Part shown: one piece after another, positions 1 to 12,223 of the stretch
Layout of the letters: every line of letters starts with the position of its first letter
How positions within the stretch are numbered: the first letter of the stretch is position 1
Assembly: GCA_028752905.1 (NCBI GenBank)
Contig: JAQNBH010000009.1
Span: 29,928,976-29,992,975 of the forward strand
Length of the DNA: 64,000 bases
Direction: 5' to 3'
DNA from: Cladorhizidae sp. MBARI D1340-BT2
Lineage: Eukaryota > Porifera > Demospongiae > Poecilosclerida > Cladorhizidae
Made by a program: the position numbers and the translations under genes
Notes under the pieces: generated by a model
What the model was told of the DNA's origin: nothing
Database searches by the model: none
The model's input: the letters and a program-made list of their open reading frames with translations, nothing else

Positions 1-328
1 TTATTACTTTGTCCATAGCGCAAGTTTCTTTCAGATAAGAGAATAGGCCAAGGTGATATGAATTAGGAGACACATAGCTACTGTATTCAGTAAGATGATT
101 AGATTTAGGTCAAAATAGTTGTTATGAATTGGTGCAAGAAGGTAATATGATGATCCTATATCCCAATAAGACATGCACACACTTCTCTTATAAAAATCAA
201 GAGCATGTAACACTACTGAGGCTGGCGGGGCAAGTGGTGCAACTTATCTGCTAATTAAGCAGGATGTGAGAGCAGGCTGAGTAATGCCGTACTGAAGTTG
301 TTATCTTACCGAGTTGAACTACTGGAAG
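1..328. other. no recognisable feature
   Basis: AT-rich sequence upstream of the CobW-like pseudogene. I see no promoter motif, exon or repeat that I can support. Confidence 0.5.
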
Positions 329-1726
329 ATGGATAGTTTATGTAACATCTACATTCACAGGAAGGACCAAGCTTGGGCTGGAAAGAAGAGAAAGCTCCCA
401 GTTACCCTGATCACGGGCTTCCTTGGAGCTGAAAGAACAACTCTCCTTGAATATGATGCTTTCTAACAAGCAGAATTTGAGGGTTGCAGTTGCTGTGAAT
501 GATTTCGCCTCTGTCAACTTACACCGTCAGATAGTAAAGAGGAACCAAAGCCAAGATTCAGTGGTAGATTTACCAATGGCTGCCTCTGCTGTTCAATTTC
601 GGGTAAGTTTCAAACAGCAGTTTGGAATCTGTTGCAGGATGTTGATATAGGAAAGTTTGATTATCTCCTCATCCAGAGCAGTGGAATAACACTATAGCTA
701 CCCTAGAGCAGGAATATGGGAGGATGTACCGAATCCTCCTTGATGCTGTAGTGATTGTTGTGGACACCTACACTCTTGTAGCCAAATTTAAGAGTGTTGA
801 AACATACCCCGCTGCAGCTGATAGCCAACTCCAATATGCTGATGTCATAGTCATGAATAAGAAAGACCATGTTTCCGAGTCTGGCAAAGCATGTGAATTT
901 ATGTCTGATTATGTCCTGGGTTGTCGGATTTACCCATGCATGAAGTATGCTATTCCTCTGAATTAGGTGAGTAGGGTATCCAAGTTCACTGTGGTGTCTC
1001 ATGAAGTGGCCAGCGCTGTTTATAGCATCCACCTGGTGGGCGGAAGTATGAGCCAGTAGAGACAAAAGAGTATTAAAGGAAGCATGCAGGAAGCTAAAGA
1101 AGCAGGCCACATCTCGAAGAATACTTTCTCATCTTTAATTTACGAGAGCAGTGTTCTTTTCAGCTTGAAAGTTTCCAAGCTATTTTAGGGAGGAAGTTCC
1201 CAAATGAAGCTTCATGCATGAAAGGAATGCTGTAGTTTGTGGAGGAAAGGAATTGCTTATACAAATTTCAAATGAGTGGTCGTTGGCGATACGAGATCAC
1301 ACCGCAAACTAATGCACAAGACAGCTTGGTTGGTTCATGTTTAGTGCAGCTTATTTCAGGGTTGGATGAAGACGAGATGAGAGCACTCTTGGGTAGTTGT
1401 GTGGCCAAGGAAGGTGAAGAAAATACTTTCCAAACTGAACAGGCTACACCTCTTTTCCGTCATGCAGAGAGCATCATTGAAAGTGACCTTAGATTTGAGC
1501 TGATTCATCCGCTGAAGGAGATCGTCTCGGATACATGTCCCAGGCCTCCCATTTTAGATGACTGGAATGACTTTAGTGTCACTGGTGTGGATGAGTGTAT
1601 AAATTCATCTGGAGAGGTAAGTATTGTACATGGCATAGACTTCAACAAGATGAAATCGGACCTTGCTAAGCACGTGAACTGCTGCAGTGGTCCTTTGTGT
1701 CTTTTTCCTGTGGTCCTTCCCAACTG
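329..1726 (+). pseudogene. CobW/P47K-type G3E GTPase-like gene, decayed
   Basis: CobW-family G3E GTPases are metal chaperones/insertases with an N-terminal GTPase fold and a C-terminal CobW_C domain. Reading from an ATG at 329, the segment KRKLPVTLITGFLGA matches the family's strand leading into Walker A, but the P-loop reads GAERTT where GAGKTT is usual, so the invariant Gly and Lys are both lost. After a frameshift near 445 come NKQNLRVAVAVNDFASVN (about 466-520), then after another shift the metal-binding CxCC motif as GCLCCS (about 580-600), then a switch-like LLIQSSGIT (about 665-690). From 724 to 966 the middle of the domain (VIVVDT, VIVMNKKD, the G4 NKKD) is open. A CobW_C-like part follows at about 1110-1320 (SSVLFSLKV, FQMSGRWRYEI), interrupted by stops. 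The reading then runs on to 1726 through a tail I do not recognise (LRFELIHPLKEIVSDTCP). No introns are needed, which would fit a processed or transferred copy. The domain assignment is firm; the 3' limit is not. Confidence 0.72.
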
Positions 1727-4700
1727 AGTCCAAATCTGCAGGCATGTTGTCGGCAAAGGTATGCCATTCCAGCCTCTATTTACCATTGCCTCTGAGATGT
1801 CCAAGAACTCATTAAGGACTACTACCTAACTGTTCGCTACTGCAGTTGTGGAACATAATAATTCTGCTTTACCTTGTACAGTCTTCTCTTCACCATTTGC
1901 ACCTAGCTTTCCTTTCAGGCATGAAATCACTTGTCTTGAAATGAAATAACTCCATTAATTGAGCATTATATGAATGTCGGACGTATTGAATAATATTTAT
2001 CTCGGTATTTTTGGGGCATGAAATGTAGCTAGCTCCACTAGTGTTTTGCTAATGTGATTATTATTCAGCACCAACCACCAAATGTCAATCTTATTCCTTA
2101 AATATTTGCACTGCACTCATCTGTAGATTTTTGCTGAGCATAGTTTGGAAAGAGCTGCTCGTTGGTACACATTTGTGGCTTTCCCCCAAAAAGAGTCGGC
2201 CCTTTGAAGCTGGTAATTTCGGCGTTGTTGTTGGGTGCTCTCAGCTGGGTTTCCTCGTTTTCTTCTAATTATCACCTCAGATAACTTTACCAACCAATAT
2301 ATGCGGAGTACAACCTTCAAAGTATTGTATGTTCTGAAAGAGAAAAACTTCGGCAGTTTGACCAAGCTACAAATTGGAAACTGGACCATCCAATAGCACT
2401 TCTGAGGTGAGTTTGAAGTTTTAGGTAGAACCACAACACCTACGTAGTGTCCCTTAAGCGCCTGAACTGGACAATGTTGAGAGGCCTAAAGGGATGGTGA
2501 ATTGCCACATCACCCTCTTGGATGATACTGTTTTCACCTGAAATATTGATGTACGATTATGTACACATAGCTAGGTAAAAGCACTCGATAGCTAGCTCTA
2601 GTTTAGAACTTTAATTAAATATTGTTATACCGTTCTTGCATGTTTTTGTCTCTTATAAACCTATAGCATGACATGACCTTACAGCTGTAGAAAACCTTGT
2701 ACTTCACCACCTCTATATTAATAATATTAGCTCTGGAGAGTCACTAATTTTTGGGGTTCATTTATGTTGCCTGGTTGCCTTTGTAGCCATTGATTAGAGA
2801 TGATCAACATCAACTTGCCTAAGGTAGGTGATTCATTTGTCAAAGACAAGTAAGAAACAGTCAGGTTTGTTATTGTGAGGCTATTGTGGAGGCTGTGAGG
2901 GCTATATAGTTCACATTTCTTGTAGTGACAGATGCTGCCACACATCGACACCCTGATGCTACCCACTCCCACCTGAATTTTATAGTAGTAGCAATAGTGG
3001 TTGTACTAGTACAATGATCTTCTCGGTAATTAACTTGGAAATTCACTCTCTTGACATTTTGACTAGATGCTCTAGCCTTCATCAGGAATAATATTAGGAA
3101 TATTAGTACTCAGCCAACTCTCAGTTGACATTCTCGATGATCGACTTATATTTACTCAATCAATGTTTATGCTATAGCTGCTCTATCTTTGATCAGGAAT
3201 AATCAATAATTATTACAAGAAAACAATCTTTTCCAACCAACTGCTAAGAAAGAAGGGAGCAAAAAATCGATATAGCCACGTACAGTTTGATGACCCAGTA
3301 ACATTTAAATCATCATGCTAAATGTATAAAACTGGTGAGCATAGTTTTCAGCGTTAAAAGCTCACACTGTTAAATGTGCTATTTGCCTTTGCTGCTTGAG
3401 TGAAGTGCTAGTGCATTTGCTGCTCAATGCAAACCTTCCAACTTAAGCTGGCTTCACCCTACACAGCTGGACCAGAGCCTAGCAACACTTCCGGGACAGA
3501 GCCAAGCATGGATGGCCAATGGATATCTAATTGTTTTGGCTAATTGCAAACCAAAAAACAATCGTTGTCACGCACACCAAAAGCATATCGAGTCTGGTCA
3601 GCACAAGTGGTGGAGCTAGCAACTTCAAAGTTAGCTAATTGGGCAGGGTTATTATAAAATGTACAATCACCAGTGCCTCACTCTAACTACATGTTGGTTG
3701 TATACTCATACATGAACCTTCCCCAGTAAAATTTAGGATCCTTGCAATGGGGTGGAGGTGGCATGATAAATCCAGAGCTATCAAACTCACAGTCTGAGTA
3801 TTACTTGTCAGACATTTAGAAGAATGCAAGTGCTTGCAACCTGTTGGCACGCACCTTGGGGCAGCACAATATAAAATATCCACTGCCAGTATTCACCAGT
3901 GTTTCCAGTTCCATGTGTTGAGTGGTGGAAATGGAGTGAAACTTTATCCTTCATTCTCATGCTCTGAAGTCTTTTCATGAGTGAGCAAACGAGATCCAAT
4001 TTCCACTCCCTGTATGCCTTACTCCCCATACACACAATACCCTGAACAAAAAAACAACCTCTATATCAACTAATTTTGTAATAATGTCTTCATGACGGTG
4101 TAATTGATTACATAGTCAATGTCGTATTAGCACCACTTTAATGATTTTCCATCTTCACATGATGTCATGCATGTGGATCCTTGCCCTAGCCTAGCATACA
4201 GTCACCATTGATTCTCCCGTGCCCTAATCTCAATCACTTTTTTCCCCTTGCCCTTGCACTAGGCTCTTGGTAACGTCATACCTTTGCCCTTGTAGTAGGC
4301 TCTTGATAATGCATACCTATGCCCTTTCCCCAGTATTTTCAGAGCACTTTTCTTGAACTTGAGTTGATGTCATATACCTCGAAATATTGTGTTGAGGGTT
4401 GTAATGATATTAGCAGTCAATATTTAATAGGAGATGTAGACCATCAACATACAGTAAGGGGGAAAAGAACCGAAAAGGCTTCTCAAATTAAAAGTAAATT
4501 TTATCTCAGAGAAAGTAAAGTCCAATTTCAATGCTTGTTTTGTAGGTAATTACAACAATTGATAGTTGTAGCCAGTTGTTGCTTTGAATTATTAATTCAA
4601 ACAACATCAATATTGATTGTTCGAAATGATTGATGACTAGGACTACATTAGCTGTGTTTTGTCTTCCTAATTGAATGTCAATGTTAAATGAATACACAGT

Positions 4701-6040
4701 AACAACTCGGTCATGTGATGGATCTGTCAAGCCACACCTTATGCTCATGTACATTATTTTTCATGATGTGTGTTGTCATTGGTGTGGCATGGGTTCCATG
4801 CTAGTCGCTTCTCTCTCTCCCGTCAATAGATTTAGCGCAGCCATAGTTACTCAGAAGAGAAGGAAGACTAGTCCTCACTACCAAGGATAAGCTGAAGGTC
4901 CATCTATCAAGAAGAAGGGGAGAACATTAACCCGAGTGTGGCAGCCAAAGTCGACACTGTCCATGATATCGTGAAGAATGAGGGAACCTGCATATCTCCT
5001 CGCTGAAGTTCGATCAGTGCCTGCACCAAGATGACAAAGTCTCGACAAGAATGTCGATAATGATCATTTTTCCGAACATTTCAGCTGTCGGAGCTGAGTC
5101 CGATACATTTGGATCGCCCCCTGTGTCTCTTACAAGGACTAAACCTAGGGATTTGACGAAAACCTACAACCTCATTTTAATGCAGAGTTATGGATAGCTG
5201 GTGTCGATAACAAACATGGTTGGGTTTCAACACAAATGGATTGTCAAATCCAAATGATCTGGAACCATATATTCTCTTGTGACATCCCGGCTCATGTGAC
5301 CAATGGGGAATGGTAACTCACGGACTTCATTGCTTATGCATGTGCATGTTGAAGTGTGCAATTGGTGCCTCTAGTTATGCAATTAGCACAATTTTATACA
5401 ATGACAAGATCAAGTCTAAAATGAAGTGATATGAATTGATGCAAAGCTGTGATAATACACAAACTTAGCCCAGTCCCAGTACATCAAGATCGGGCACAAT
5501 GCCTGGGTTATCCATATGTCTATGAAGGTCAAATTTCTTGATACTTAATCTTGGCTCTGACTACAAGACTGGAAGAGCATGAACTCTGAGGCTACTATGT
5601 CCCTCATGCGTGTTGACTGTTGAGGATAAGCTTTCTCTTGAGCAGCTATTTCCAGAAATCTGGAAGTGATATGATGGTATAATGAGGAATATGTGGGATG
5701 TGCTCGGTTAATATGTGTTCTAGGCCCTCTGCTTTGTGACTCTGCTTCCATGTGCCAGATTAACACTAGACCTCTGTTGACTCCCATTTGCCGGTAAATT
5801 ACCTACTAGTTTGATGACCCGCTGCACTACTGTGCAGTTTATTTACAGGAGTTGTAGACATTACCTGCGATATTTGGGTCGTAGTTCTGAATCTCTCATC
5901 CCTTCATCATCAAAATCACTGGCTCTCCTGACACACACCATACCATCGCCACTACGACCACCACTAGATAAGCATGGGTTACATAGTCAACTATGTGTTG
6001 TTTTGTGGACTTCTAACTAACAAACAAAGACCAAAGTGCT
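1727..6040. other. intergenic, no gene recognised
   Basis: About 4.3 kb with only short open frames (105 codons or fewer) that have no recognisable domain. The longest, on the minus strand at 2117-2434, is Lys/Arg-rich and unconvincing. No tandem array or terminal inverted repeat was found by eye. Confidence 0.45.
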
Positions 6041-6045
6041 CTCTA

Positions 6046-6215
6046 ACTATGCACACACACACACCACTACAGACAGACCAAACCAAACCACATTCATACA
6101 TATATACATACTCCACAATCACACTCACTCACACACACACACATTCACTCACTGATACACACACACACATATTGCCACACAATACACACATACATACGCA
6201 CAGAGAGAGACACTA
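6046..6215 (+). repeat. CA-rich microsatellite tract
   Basis: Imperfect (CA)n with interspersed ACT, TCA and ATA triplets, ending in a short (GA)n run near 6200-6210. The open frame across it (THTHTHSLTD-type) is a by-product of the repeat. Confidence 0.8.
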
Positions 6216-6984
6216 TAACGGCTGACCATAACAAGCCGTCTGGCTGTGGCCTAGCCAGCCCATTATTAGCTACATATGATCTGCATCTTCACCACACACT
6301 ATAGCAGAAAAATTCTATCCCTTTGCTGTATTTTCAGCATTGAAATGGTAAATGGTCTGCAATTTGTTTCCTGATAGAGCTAGCTATTATCAGATCCTAT
6401 GCCTATTCACCAGCATACCAGTCTTTTCACCGGATTCAATTCCCAATCACCAATACACAAATCTTTTCACCAGATCCAATGCCTGAGGCATCAGAAATGC
6501 CCCCTATCCCTAGATTTAGCCTTAGTCCTGGCCTTAGTCAGTTCCTAACCCAAGCCCAAGACTAATCCCTAGCCAAATGCCTATCCCTAGGCCTAGCCTA
6601 GCATACCAGTCTCTTTTTATCTCTTGCAGACTAGGGACTAGTGCAATAAAGACTCTCAGCAATCGATGGCCTGGTATCAATTGGTCAGAAAAATTGTAAT
6701 GAGGTTTCGTACGGTTACCAGAAGTCTACTCAAGATAATTGTTAAATAAAATGTATAAGATACATATAATTATATACATCTTCAGGTATTTATCAAGCTT
6801 CAAAGTAGCAGGCACGAAATATGCTCTTGTCATCCCTCTGGGGTTAGGGTAGGCACATGTAGCAAGCACTGAGGAGATAGACTGTGACAAAATCATATGT
6901 TGAGCCGACAAGAAGGAGTGCGATGGCATTCCAATTACATACTTGGATGGAGCTGAAGTCAAGGAGATGGAAGTTGTTAGAGCA
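6216..6984. other. no recognisable feature
   Basis: Contains a CCTAG-rich stretch at about 6480-6605 (repeated CCTAGCC/CCTAGGC words) but no ordered array and no gene that I can support. Confidence 0.4.
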
Positions 6985-7320
6985 TCCAAGCATCACGGAC
7001 AACAATAGCTAAAGCAGAATCAGCAGCTGAAGAACAACACATTCAGCACATCCCCACCTGGAACTAGCTCTAACTAAGCCAAGGCAGAAGCTGGAGAGAA
7101 AAACAGAGAGAACATACCTAGAGCTAGCTCTAACATGCCAACATCATTGCTATTATCACGAACAATAATAGTTAAAGCAGAGCGAGCAGCTGGAGAGCAA
7201 CACAGTCAGCACATCCCGACATAGAGATATCTCTAACTAAGCAGTGGCAGTAAATGGAGAGAAACACAGACAGCACATCCTCACCTAGAGCTAGCTCTAA
7301 CATGCCAACATCATTTCAAG
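6985..7320. repeat. two degenerate direct repeats of about 170 bp
   Basis: The block starting near 6990 (words ACAATAGCTAAAGCAG, CAGCACATCC, AGCTCTAACTAAGC, TAACATGCCAACATCATT) recurs from about 7158 in the same order (ACAATAATAGTTAAAGCAG, then the same landmarks), so this is a diverged tandem duplication. Confidence 0.6.
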
Positions 7321-7588
7321 TAATCTCAGGAAAATGAATAACATGGACGTGCATTATTTAGATTTGTAGGTGCAAATTCCATGATGCAAGTATCACATGC
7401 ATCTGCTTTTTGGCGGGGGAGGAGGGGTGGGAAAGGTGGTGGAAGTTTAAGCTTCCTTGATGCTGCATACATAGTTTACAATATGTATCATATATTTGCT
7501 GTTTTTGAATAGAGCACGTCATTGGATATTGGTCTGTTGCATTGTTGTGTGCAATCTCATCAGTGTAACTCCGTTAGTAATATCACAT
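7321..7588. other. no recognisable feature
   Basis: Unique-looking sequence with a G-rich run (about 7410-7440) before the minisatellite. Nothing else can be supported. Confidence 0.4.
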
Positions 7589-7830
7589 ATTGTAAATATA
7601 TATCACATCTTCAGGCATGTATTATAAATATATATCACATCTTCAGGCAGGTATTTTAAATATATATCACATCTTCAGGCAGGTATTGTAAATATATATC
7701 TCATCTTCAGGCAGGTATTGTAAATATATATCACATCTTCAGGCAGGTATTATAAATATATATCACATCTTCAGGCAGGTATTGTACACATTTTCAGGCA
7801 GGTAATGTAAATATATATCACAACTTGATG
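7589..7830. repeat. minisatellite, 32-bp unit, about 7 copies
   Basis: Tandem units built on TGTAAATATATATCACATCT plus TCAGGCAGGTAT. The last units are shortened. The array ends a few bases before the 5' LTR of the gypsy element at 7843. Confidence 0.88.
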
Positions 7831-7837
7831 TATGGAC

Positions 7838-7842
7838 GTGTC
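7838..7842. repeat. target-site duplication GTGTC, left copy
   Basis: The five bases GTGTC before the 5' LTR recur immediately after the 3' LTR at 12598-12602. A 5-bp duplication is usual for Ty3/gypsy integration. Confidence 0.85.
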
Positions 7843-8224
7843 TGTTGAGGGCAGACTCATCAACATGGACCATGGATGACCTTTAGGCATTAATACATAG
7901 AGTACTGAGGGAACATTACCAAGTTATGTCGCACCAAACAGACTTAGATATTATAATATGTGGGCCTACCCAGTTATAGTATATGGAACTTTGCTGAGTG
8001 TATGTAAGAATGTGTGACATCCTGTTTCCTGGGAAGTCAGGGTATAAAAACCCTGACTGACCGAGGTTCAGGAGCTTTGCCTTGTCCTGTAATTGCAACC
8101 TTGTGTCTTCATTAATAATCTAAATCCTCTGATTGCAAGATACGGGTGCTATTTACATAAGCATAGCTCTGGTGGCAGCAATTGATACCATCACTTGAGA
8201 GTTAGACTGGACTAACCCTCAACA
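7843..8224 (+). repeat. 5' LTR of gypsy element
   Basis: Starts TGTTGAGGGCAG and ends CCCTCAACA, nearly identical to 12224-12597. Contains a TATAAAA box (about 8042-8048) preceding a probable transcription start, as in many LTR promoters. It differs from the 3' LTR by several substitutions and small indels, so the insertion is not recent. Confidence 0.92.
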
Positions 8225-8226
8225 CA

Positions 8227-8244
8227 TGGTGGCAGTGGTGCAGA
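8227..8244 (+). promoter_or_regulatory. primer-binding-like site of gypsy element
   Basis: TGGTGGCAGTGGTGCAGA lies two bases inside the 5' LTR. The motif resembles the TGGYGGCAGYGGTG primer-binding sites of many gypsy elements and matches the second element's site at 47729-47747. The tRNA used was not determined. Confidence 0.6.
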
Positions 8245-8284
8245 ACACAATCACCATCACTAACCATCACTACCAACCAAAGCA

Positions 8285-9405
8285 TGGATCCAAGCATTGT
8301 CCAAACACGTTCAAAGTCCGACAAGATCAGCGACAAGAAGACAGAACCGACAGCAACTAGTTCATTCAACACTGAAGCGACTGCCGACTCTATGGCACTG
8401 CTATGGCAACTATGATAGCATCAATGAATCAGGAAAGGGAGGAGAGGTTGAGAACAACAATGGAGCATGCAAAGGAAGAAAAGCAGCAAAATGACCTGCT
8501 AACAAAATTGGTAGAGGAAAATGCATCCTTCTTCAAGCTCACAAGAGAGTTCCAACAAACCAGTACTTCTGCAAGGGAAGCTGAGCAATTGAAGAGAACA
8601 GCACTGCAGGCACTTCCAAAAAATGGATGAACTAATCGACCCTGAAGCTTACCTGAGAAACTTTGAAAAACCCTAACAGAGGTGGGACTTCCAGTAACAG
8701 AAAGGACCAATATATTACGGAAGCAAGTCTCCGGGAAAGTGATGGAAGCTTTTCAGGAACTGGACCTGAGCTTACATAACTAAACATTGAAAACTTCGTT
8801 GCTTGAGCATCTGGGTTGTACGGATTACTAGAGCCATAAAAACTATTTGGAGAAACACACCAACAGACAACCTGTCACCTAGACACAATCTCACTCCGAT
8901 TACGAAGAGCACCAACAGATTCGCAAAGCGGATGGAAAGCAAAAAGGACTTCACGATGGAGATATTTTGAGGAACGTTAATGCTTTACTACTCGCCAGAG
9001 GTATGCCATGCAGTGAGAGGTAATACTTACTAGGATACTCCGGAGATCATCGATGAGCTGGAAGCTACTTGGGAATCAAAATCCTTTCACGAAAGAAGCA
9101 AGATGCACAAGAGACAACTGGAGGGACAACACTCCGGCAGAAAGATGAGTCCCAGGGAACAGACACCTACTAATGGATCAGGTGGGCACCTAACTAAGGG
9201 TAGAGATGGGTGGTCCCCCATTGAGCATGATCGGGTTGTTGGTGGCCAAGGTGTAGCCGCTGGTCCACAGAGGTGTAGATCATTTCCTAAAGACATAGTT
9301 TGCATTGAATGCAATGAAACATGGCATTTTAAGAGGTATTGCCCAAACAGTAAGGTCAAAGCCAAGCTAGGCATGATTAGTTTTGTGTCTGAGGCTGAGG
9401 AAATT
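8285..9405 (+). pseudogene. gag of gypsy element (capsid-like and zinc knuckle), frameshifted
   Basis: Retrotransposon Gag builds the particle and packages RNA. An ATG at 8285 opens MDPSIVQTRSKSDK, then frameshifts join a Glu/Gln/Lys-rich coil (8403-8630) and a capsid/SCAN-like segment at about 8635-8790 (YLRNFEK, SGKVMEAFQEL). A single CCHC knuckle, CIECNETWHFKRYC (CX2CX4HX4C), sits at 9301-9342. Several stops separate the parts. The identity rests on the knuckle plus the flanking LTR context. Confidence 0.8.
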
Positions 9406-9540
9406 CAGGAGTTGCTCAGAACCTGGGACATAAATGGTAGACCGTGTAGGTGCCTCATTGAAACTGGTGCCAACAAAACAGCAGTCCCTGCTAGGCTCCA
9501 ACTGAATGTTTCACTGGCAAGACAGCTAAGGCAAGACTAG
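9406..9540 (+). pseudogene. retropepsin-like protease of gypsy element
   Basis: Directly downstream of the zinc knuckle, in the same frame, lies WDINGRPCRCLIETGANKTA. The position and pattern match the aspartic protease active site, usually D(T/S)GA, but here ETGA, so the catalytic Asp is replaced by Glu. The frame stops at 9540 and the rest of the protease is broken in other frames. Confidence 0.65.
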
Positions 9541-10199
9541 CTAATCAGAGGGTCGTCACATTTAAAACAGCAACCATAGACTAAAAGGTAGATGGAATAA
9601 CTAAGTCCATGGATGAGTTTGTAGTGGGTGAGGATACAAAACATGTTCTGTTGGGAAAGGACCACCCCTGGGTGAGGTCTTGGATTGCTGGATGATCCAA
9701 GCAAAGGGTCTGGCAGACGATCCTGTAACATTACCTGCCATTACCAGGGTTCAAAGTCAGGCACTAGTGGCAGAGAAAGCCGCTAACCATATTGAGGATA
9801 GCAAGGATGGCAATTGCACTAGGCAGCTGCCTCTTACACTACCCAAATTGAATGAAAAACCAATACCCAAACCCAGAAAGAAGAAAGCTAAAACAACCTA
9901 AACTAGTTGCTTGCGATCCTGTTGACCATGAGACAGATAGCTTATTAACAGAAGTAGAGGAAGTGAGCACCGATACCAGTCCTCTTGGGGAGGAGGACAC
10001 TCACATCAATTCTTCTGCTGAATATCAATTGCTGAGTGGGTATATGTACAAGGGAGATGAGACAATAGAAGAGATATTGAGGCAGGAAACCTTCAAGGGT
10101 TAGAGGGAGGTCATGTGAGAGAGTTGCCATTTCTGACCCTTACAAAAGGGAAGGTGGAAGGAAGTGCTGACTCTAACAGAACAGCAGGGGAAGGATGGG

Positions 10200-10645
10200 A
10201 TATTAAAGGGGATGAGGTGTAAGGCTGATAAGCAGGAAGATGGACACTTCTATCTGTGAGGTGTAATAGTGCATAGCAAACGGGCTGACCCAGGGAGAGA
10301 GTTCACCAGAGTGGTGGTCCCCTCTTGTAGGTGCAAGGAGACATTAACAGCTCTACACAAACAGGCCTATGAAAATGAAGAAAGCTACAAAGAAATATCT
10401 AAACAGGCCTATGTTCAGAGCTCCAAACCCAGGAGCTATGAACTCGGTGACATGGTGCTCTGTCACACCCCAGGGTTGACAGGAAAAATCCACTCAATTT
10501 GGGATGTGCCGTACACGGTCATAACTAAACTGTCTGACTGTAACTATACAATAGCTGTCCCTAACAAAAGATCAAAAAAGCTAACCATCCACATTAACCG
10601 GCTTAATGAGTGGAAGATGCCACATGCTAATCTCCTTAGACTCAT
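10200..10645 (+). pseudogene. integrase remnant (N-terminal edge joined to C-terminal GPY/F-like domain)
   Basis: The segment 10370-10640 reads like the C-terminal domain of gypsy integrase: SYELGDMVL, TPGLTGK, W.VPYTV, NYTIAVPNKRSKK, IHINRLNEW. It is preceded by a short piece (VHSKRADPGR, VVVPSCR) resembling the lead-in to the H2C2 zinc-binding region. The zinc domain proper and the whole DDE core are absent, apparently deleted. It continues without a stop into the reverse transcriptase frame, so integrase lies upstream of RT in this element. Confidence 0.8.
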
Positions 10646-11590
10646 TATGGCAGACGAATCTGAGGACACACCGAATCCCAAAGGTAGTGTCAAGATGAAT
10701 TTATCCAATGCTAGGAAATCACAGTTGAAGGCCATTCTAAAGTACCGTACCCTGAAAGGGCTGGGCTTGGTTAAACACGACCAATGTGAAATCCATTTAG
10801 AGGAAGGAAACCCACTACGCTTACCCCCCAACAGAATTGCCACCGCAATGAAAAATGATCTTAAGAAGGAGATAGATGAGCTATTGGCCTTGGGTATACT
10901 CATTCCATCCAAAAGCCCATGGTGATCCCCTATGGTACCGCCTAGGAAAAAGTGACTAGGGATGTACGACTCTGTATTGACTACAGACAGCTAAATAAAG
11001 ACACAATCAGTCACCCATTCCAGATGCCATGCATTGAGGACCTACTGAACGAAGTGGCTAATGCTAATTGGCTTTCCAAGATTGATCTGAACAAGGGATT
11101 CTACCTGGTATTTCTTGGTAGAGCCAGCCAGGATAAGACAGCTTTCTGCACCCTGTGGGGGAAATAAACATTTACCCGCATGCCATTTGATCTCAAAAAT
11201 GCATCAGCAGCTTTCCAAAGGTGCATGGAAAACACTCTAGCTCATTTAAGAGACTGCTGCGCGACATATATTGATGATATATTAATATTTTCTGCTACTT
11301 GGGAGGAACATGTACAACACATTGAAGAAGTGTTGAAAGCATTGGTTGAGGCTGGGCTGACTACGAACCTAGACAAATGTATGTGGGGGGCACAGTCACT
11401 AGAGTATTTGGGACACCAAATTGGACATGGCCTTGTAAGTGAGCCAGAAGCTAAAGTTAAGGCACTCAAGGACTTCCATAGACCTAGGAATCAGAAAGGG
11501 TTGAGGGCTATCTTGGGGACCGCCGGTTATTACTGGAAGTTTATACATGATTTTGTTAGGTGTGCGGGTCCCCTGTTCGATGCCCTGTAG
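10646..11590 (+). pseudogene. reverse transcriptase of gypsy element, with stops
   Basis: Ty3/gypsy RT blocks appear in order: the entry strand (HLEEGNPLRLPPNRI, about 10795), ELLALGILIPSKSPW, RLCIDYRQLNKDT (about 10970), SKIDLNKGFY (about 11075), FTRMPFDLKNASAAFQRCM (about 11170), the catalytic YIDD at 11267-11278, CMWGAQSLEYLGHQI and the thumb/connection (GLRAILGTAGYYWKFI). Stops interrupt at 10922 and near 11165, plus a frameshift between 10925 and 10952. Two of the three usual catalytic aspartates lie in YIDD and are intact. Confidence 0.93.
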
Positions 11591-11689
11591 AAGGGTGCCA
11601 CCTGTTGCCTGGAATGGAATAAGAGAGAGTCAGATGCATTTAACCATATTGTTTCTGTTCTATGTGATGAGCACTCGCTCATTATTCCC

Positions 11690-12090
11690 AGAGCTGATGA
11701 TGAGCTGATTCTCCACACTGATGCCTCCATCCTCGGAATTGGTGTAGTACTCTGAGTAAAGAGGGTGGGAGAGGAACAACCCATCGCTTACTTCTCTAAG
11801 CGAACCACTCCCGCCGAAACAAACTACACTGTTTCCGGACTCGAATGACTGGCTGTGGTCAATGCTGTCGACCACTTTGCTATTCATCTAATTGGCTGCC
11901 ACTTCACTGTCCTCACAGACTAACGGGCTCTGCTAGCTCTACAATGGTCTACTCGACTGACAGGCAGACTGATGCGCTGGGCACTGGCCCTACAAGTGTT
12001 CCAGTTCGAACTTAAGTACCAGCCAGGCATGTTACATCAGAACGCTGAGGATTGTCGTGACAATGCAGGCCTGAAGATGAAGCGCTGGTG
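11690..12090 (+). pseudogene. RNase H of gypsy element, with stops
   Basis: After RT the reading HTDASILGIGVVL (about 11716) is the first RNase H strand with its Asp. It is followed by PIAYFSKRTTPAETNYTVSG, then LTD and LKYQPGMLHQNAEDC (about 12010), which match the family. At least three in-frame stops are present. No integrase follows; the 3' polypurine tract begins at 12212. Confidence 0.88.
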
Positions 12091-12211
12091 AGAGTGACTG
12101 AGGGAGCTAGGGAAAGACCGCTGATTCCGGCGCCTATTAAAGTCTCAAACATGAGATCAGATCCACAATCCAACGGAGGACCTTCAGCTGGGGTAGGAGG
12201 TGTTTCATCTC

Positions 12212-12223
12212 AGGAGGGGGAGA
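12212..12223 (+). promoter_or_regulatory. polypurine tract of gypsy element
   Basis: AGGAGGGGGAGA abuts the 3' LTR, the expected plus-strand priming site. Confidence 0.85.
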
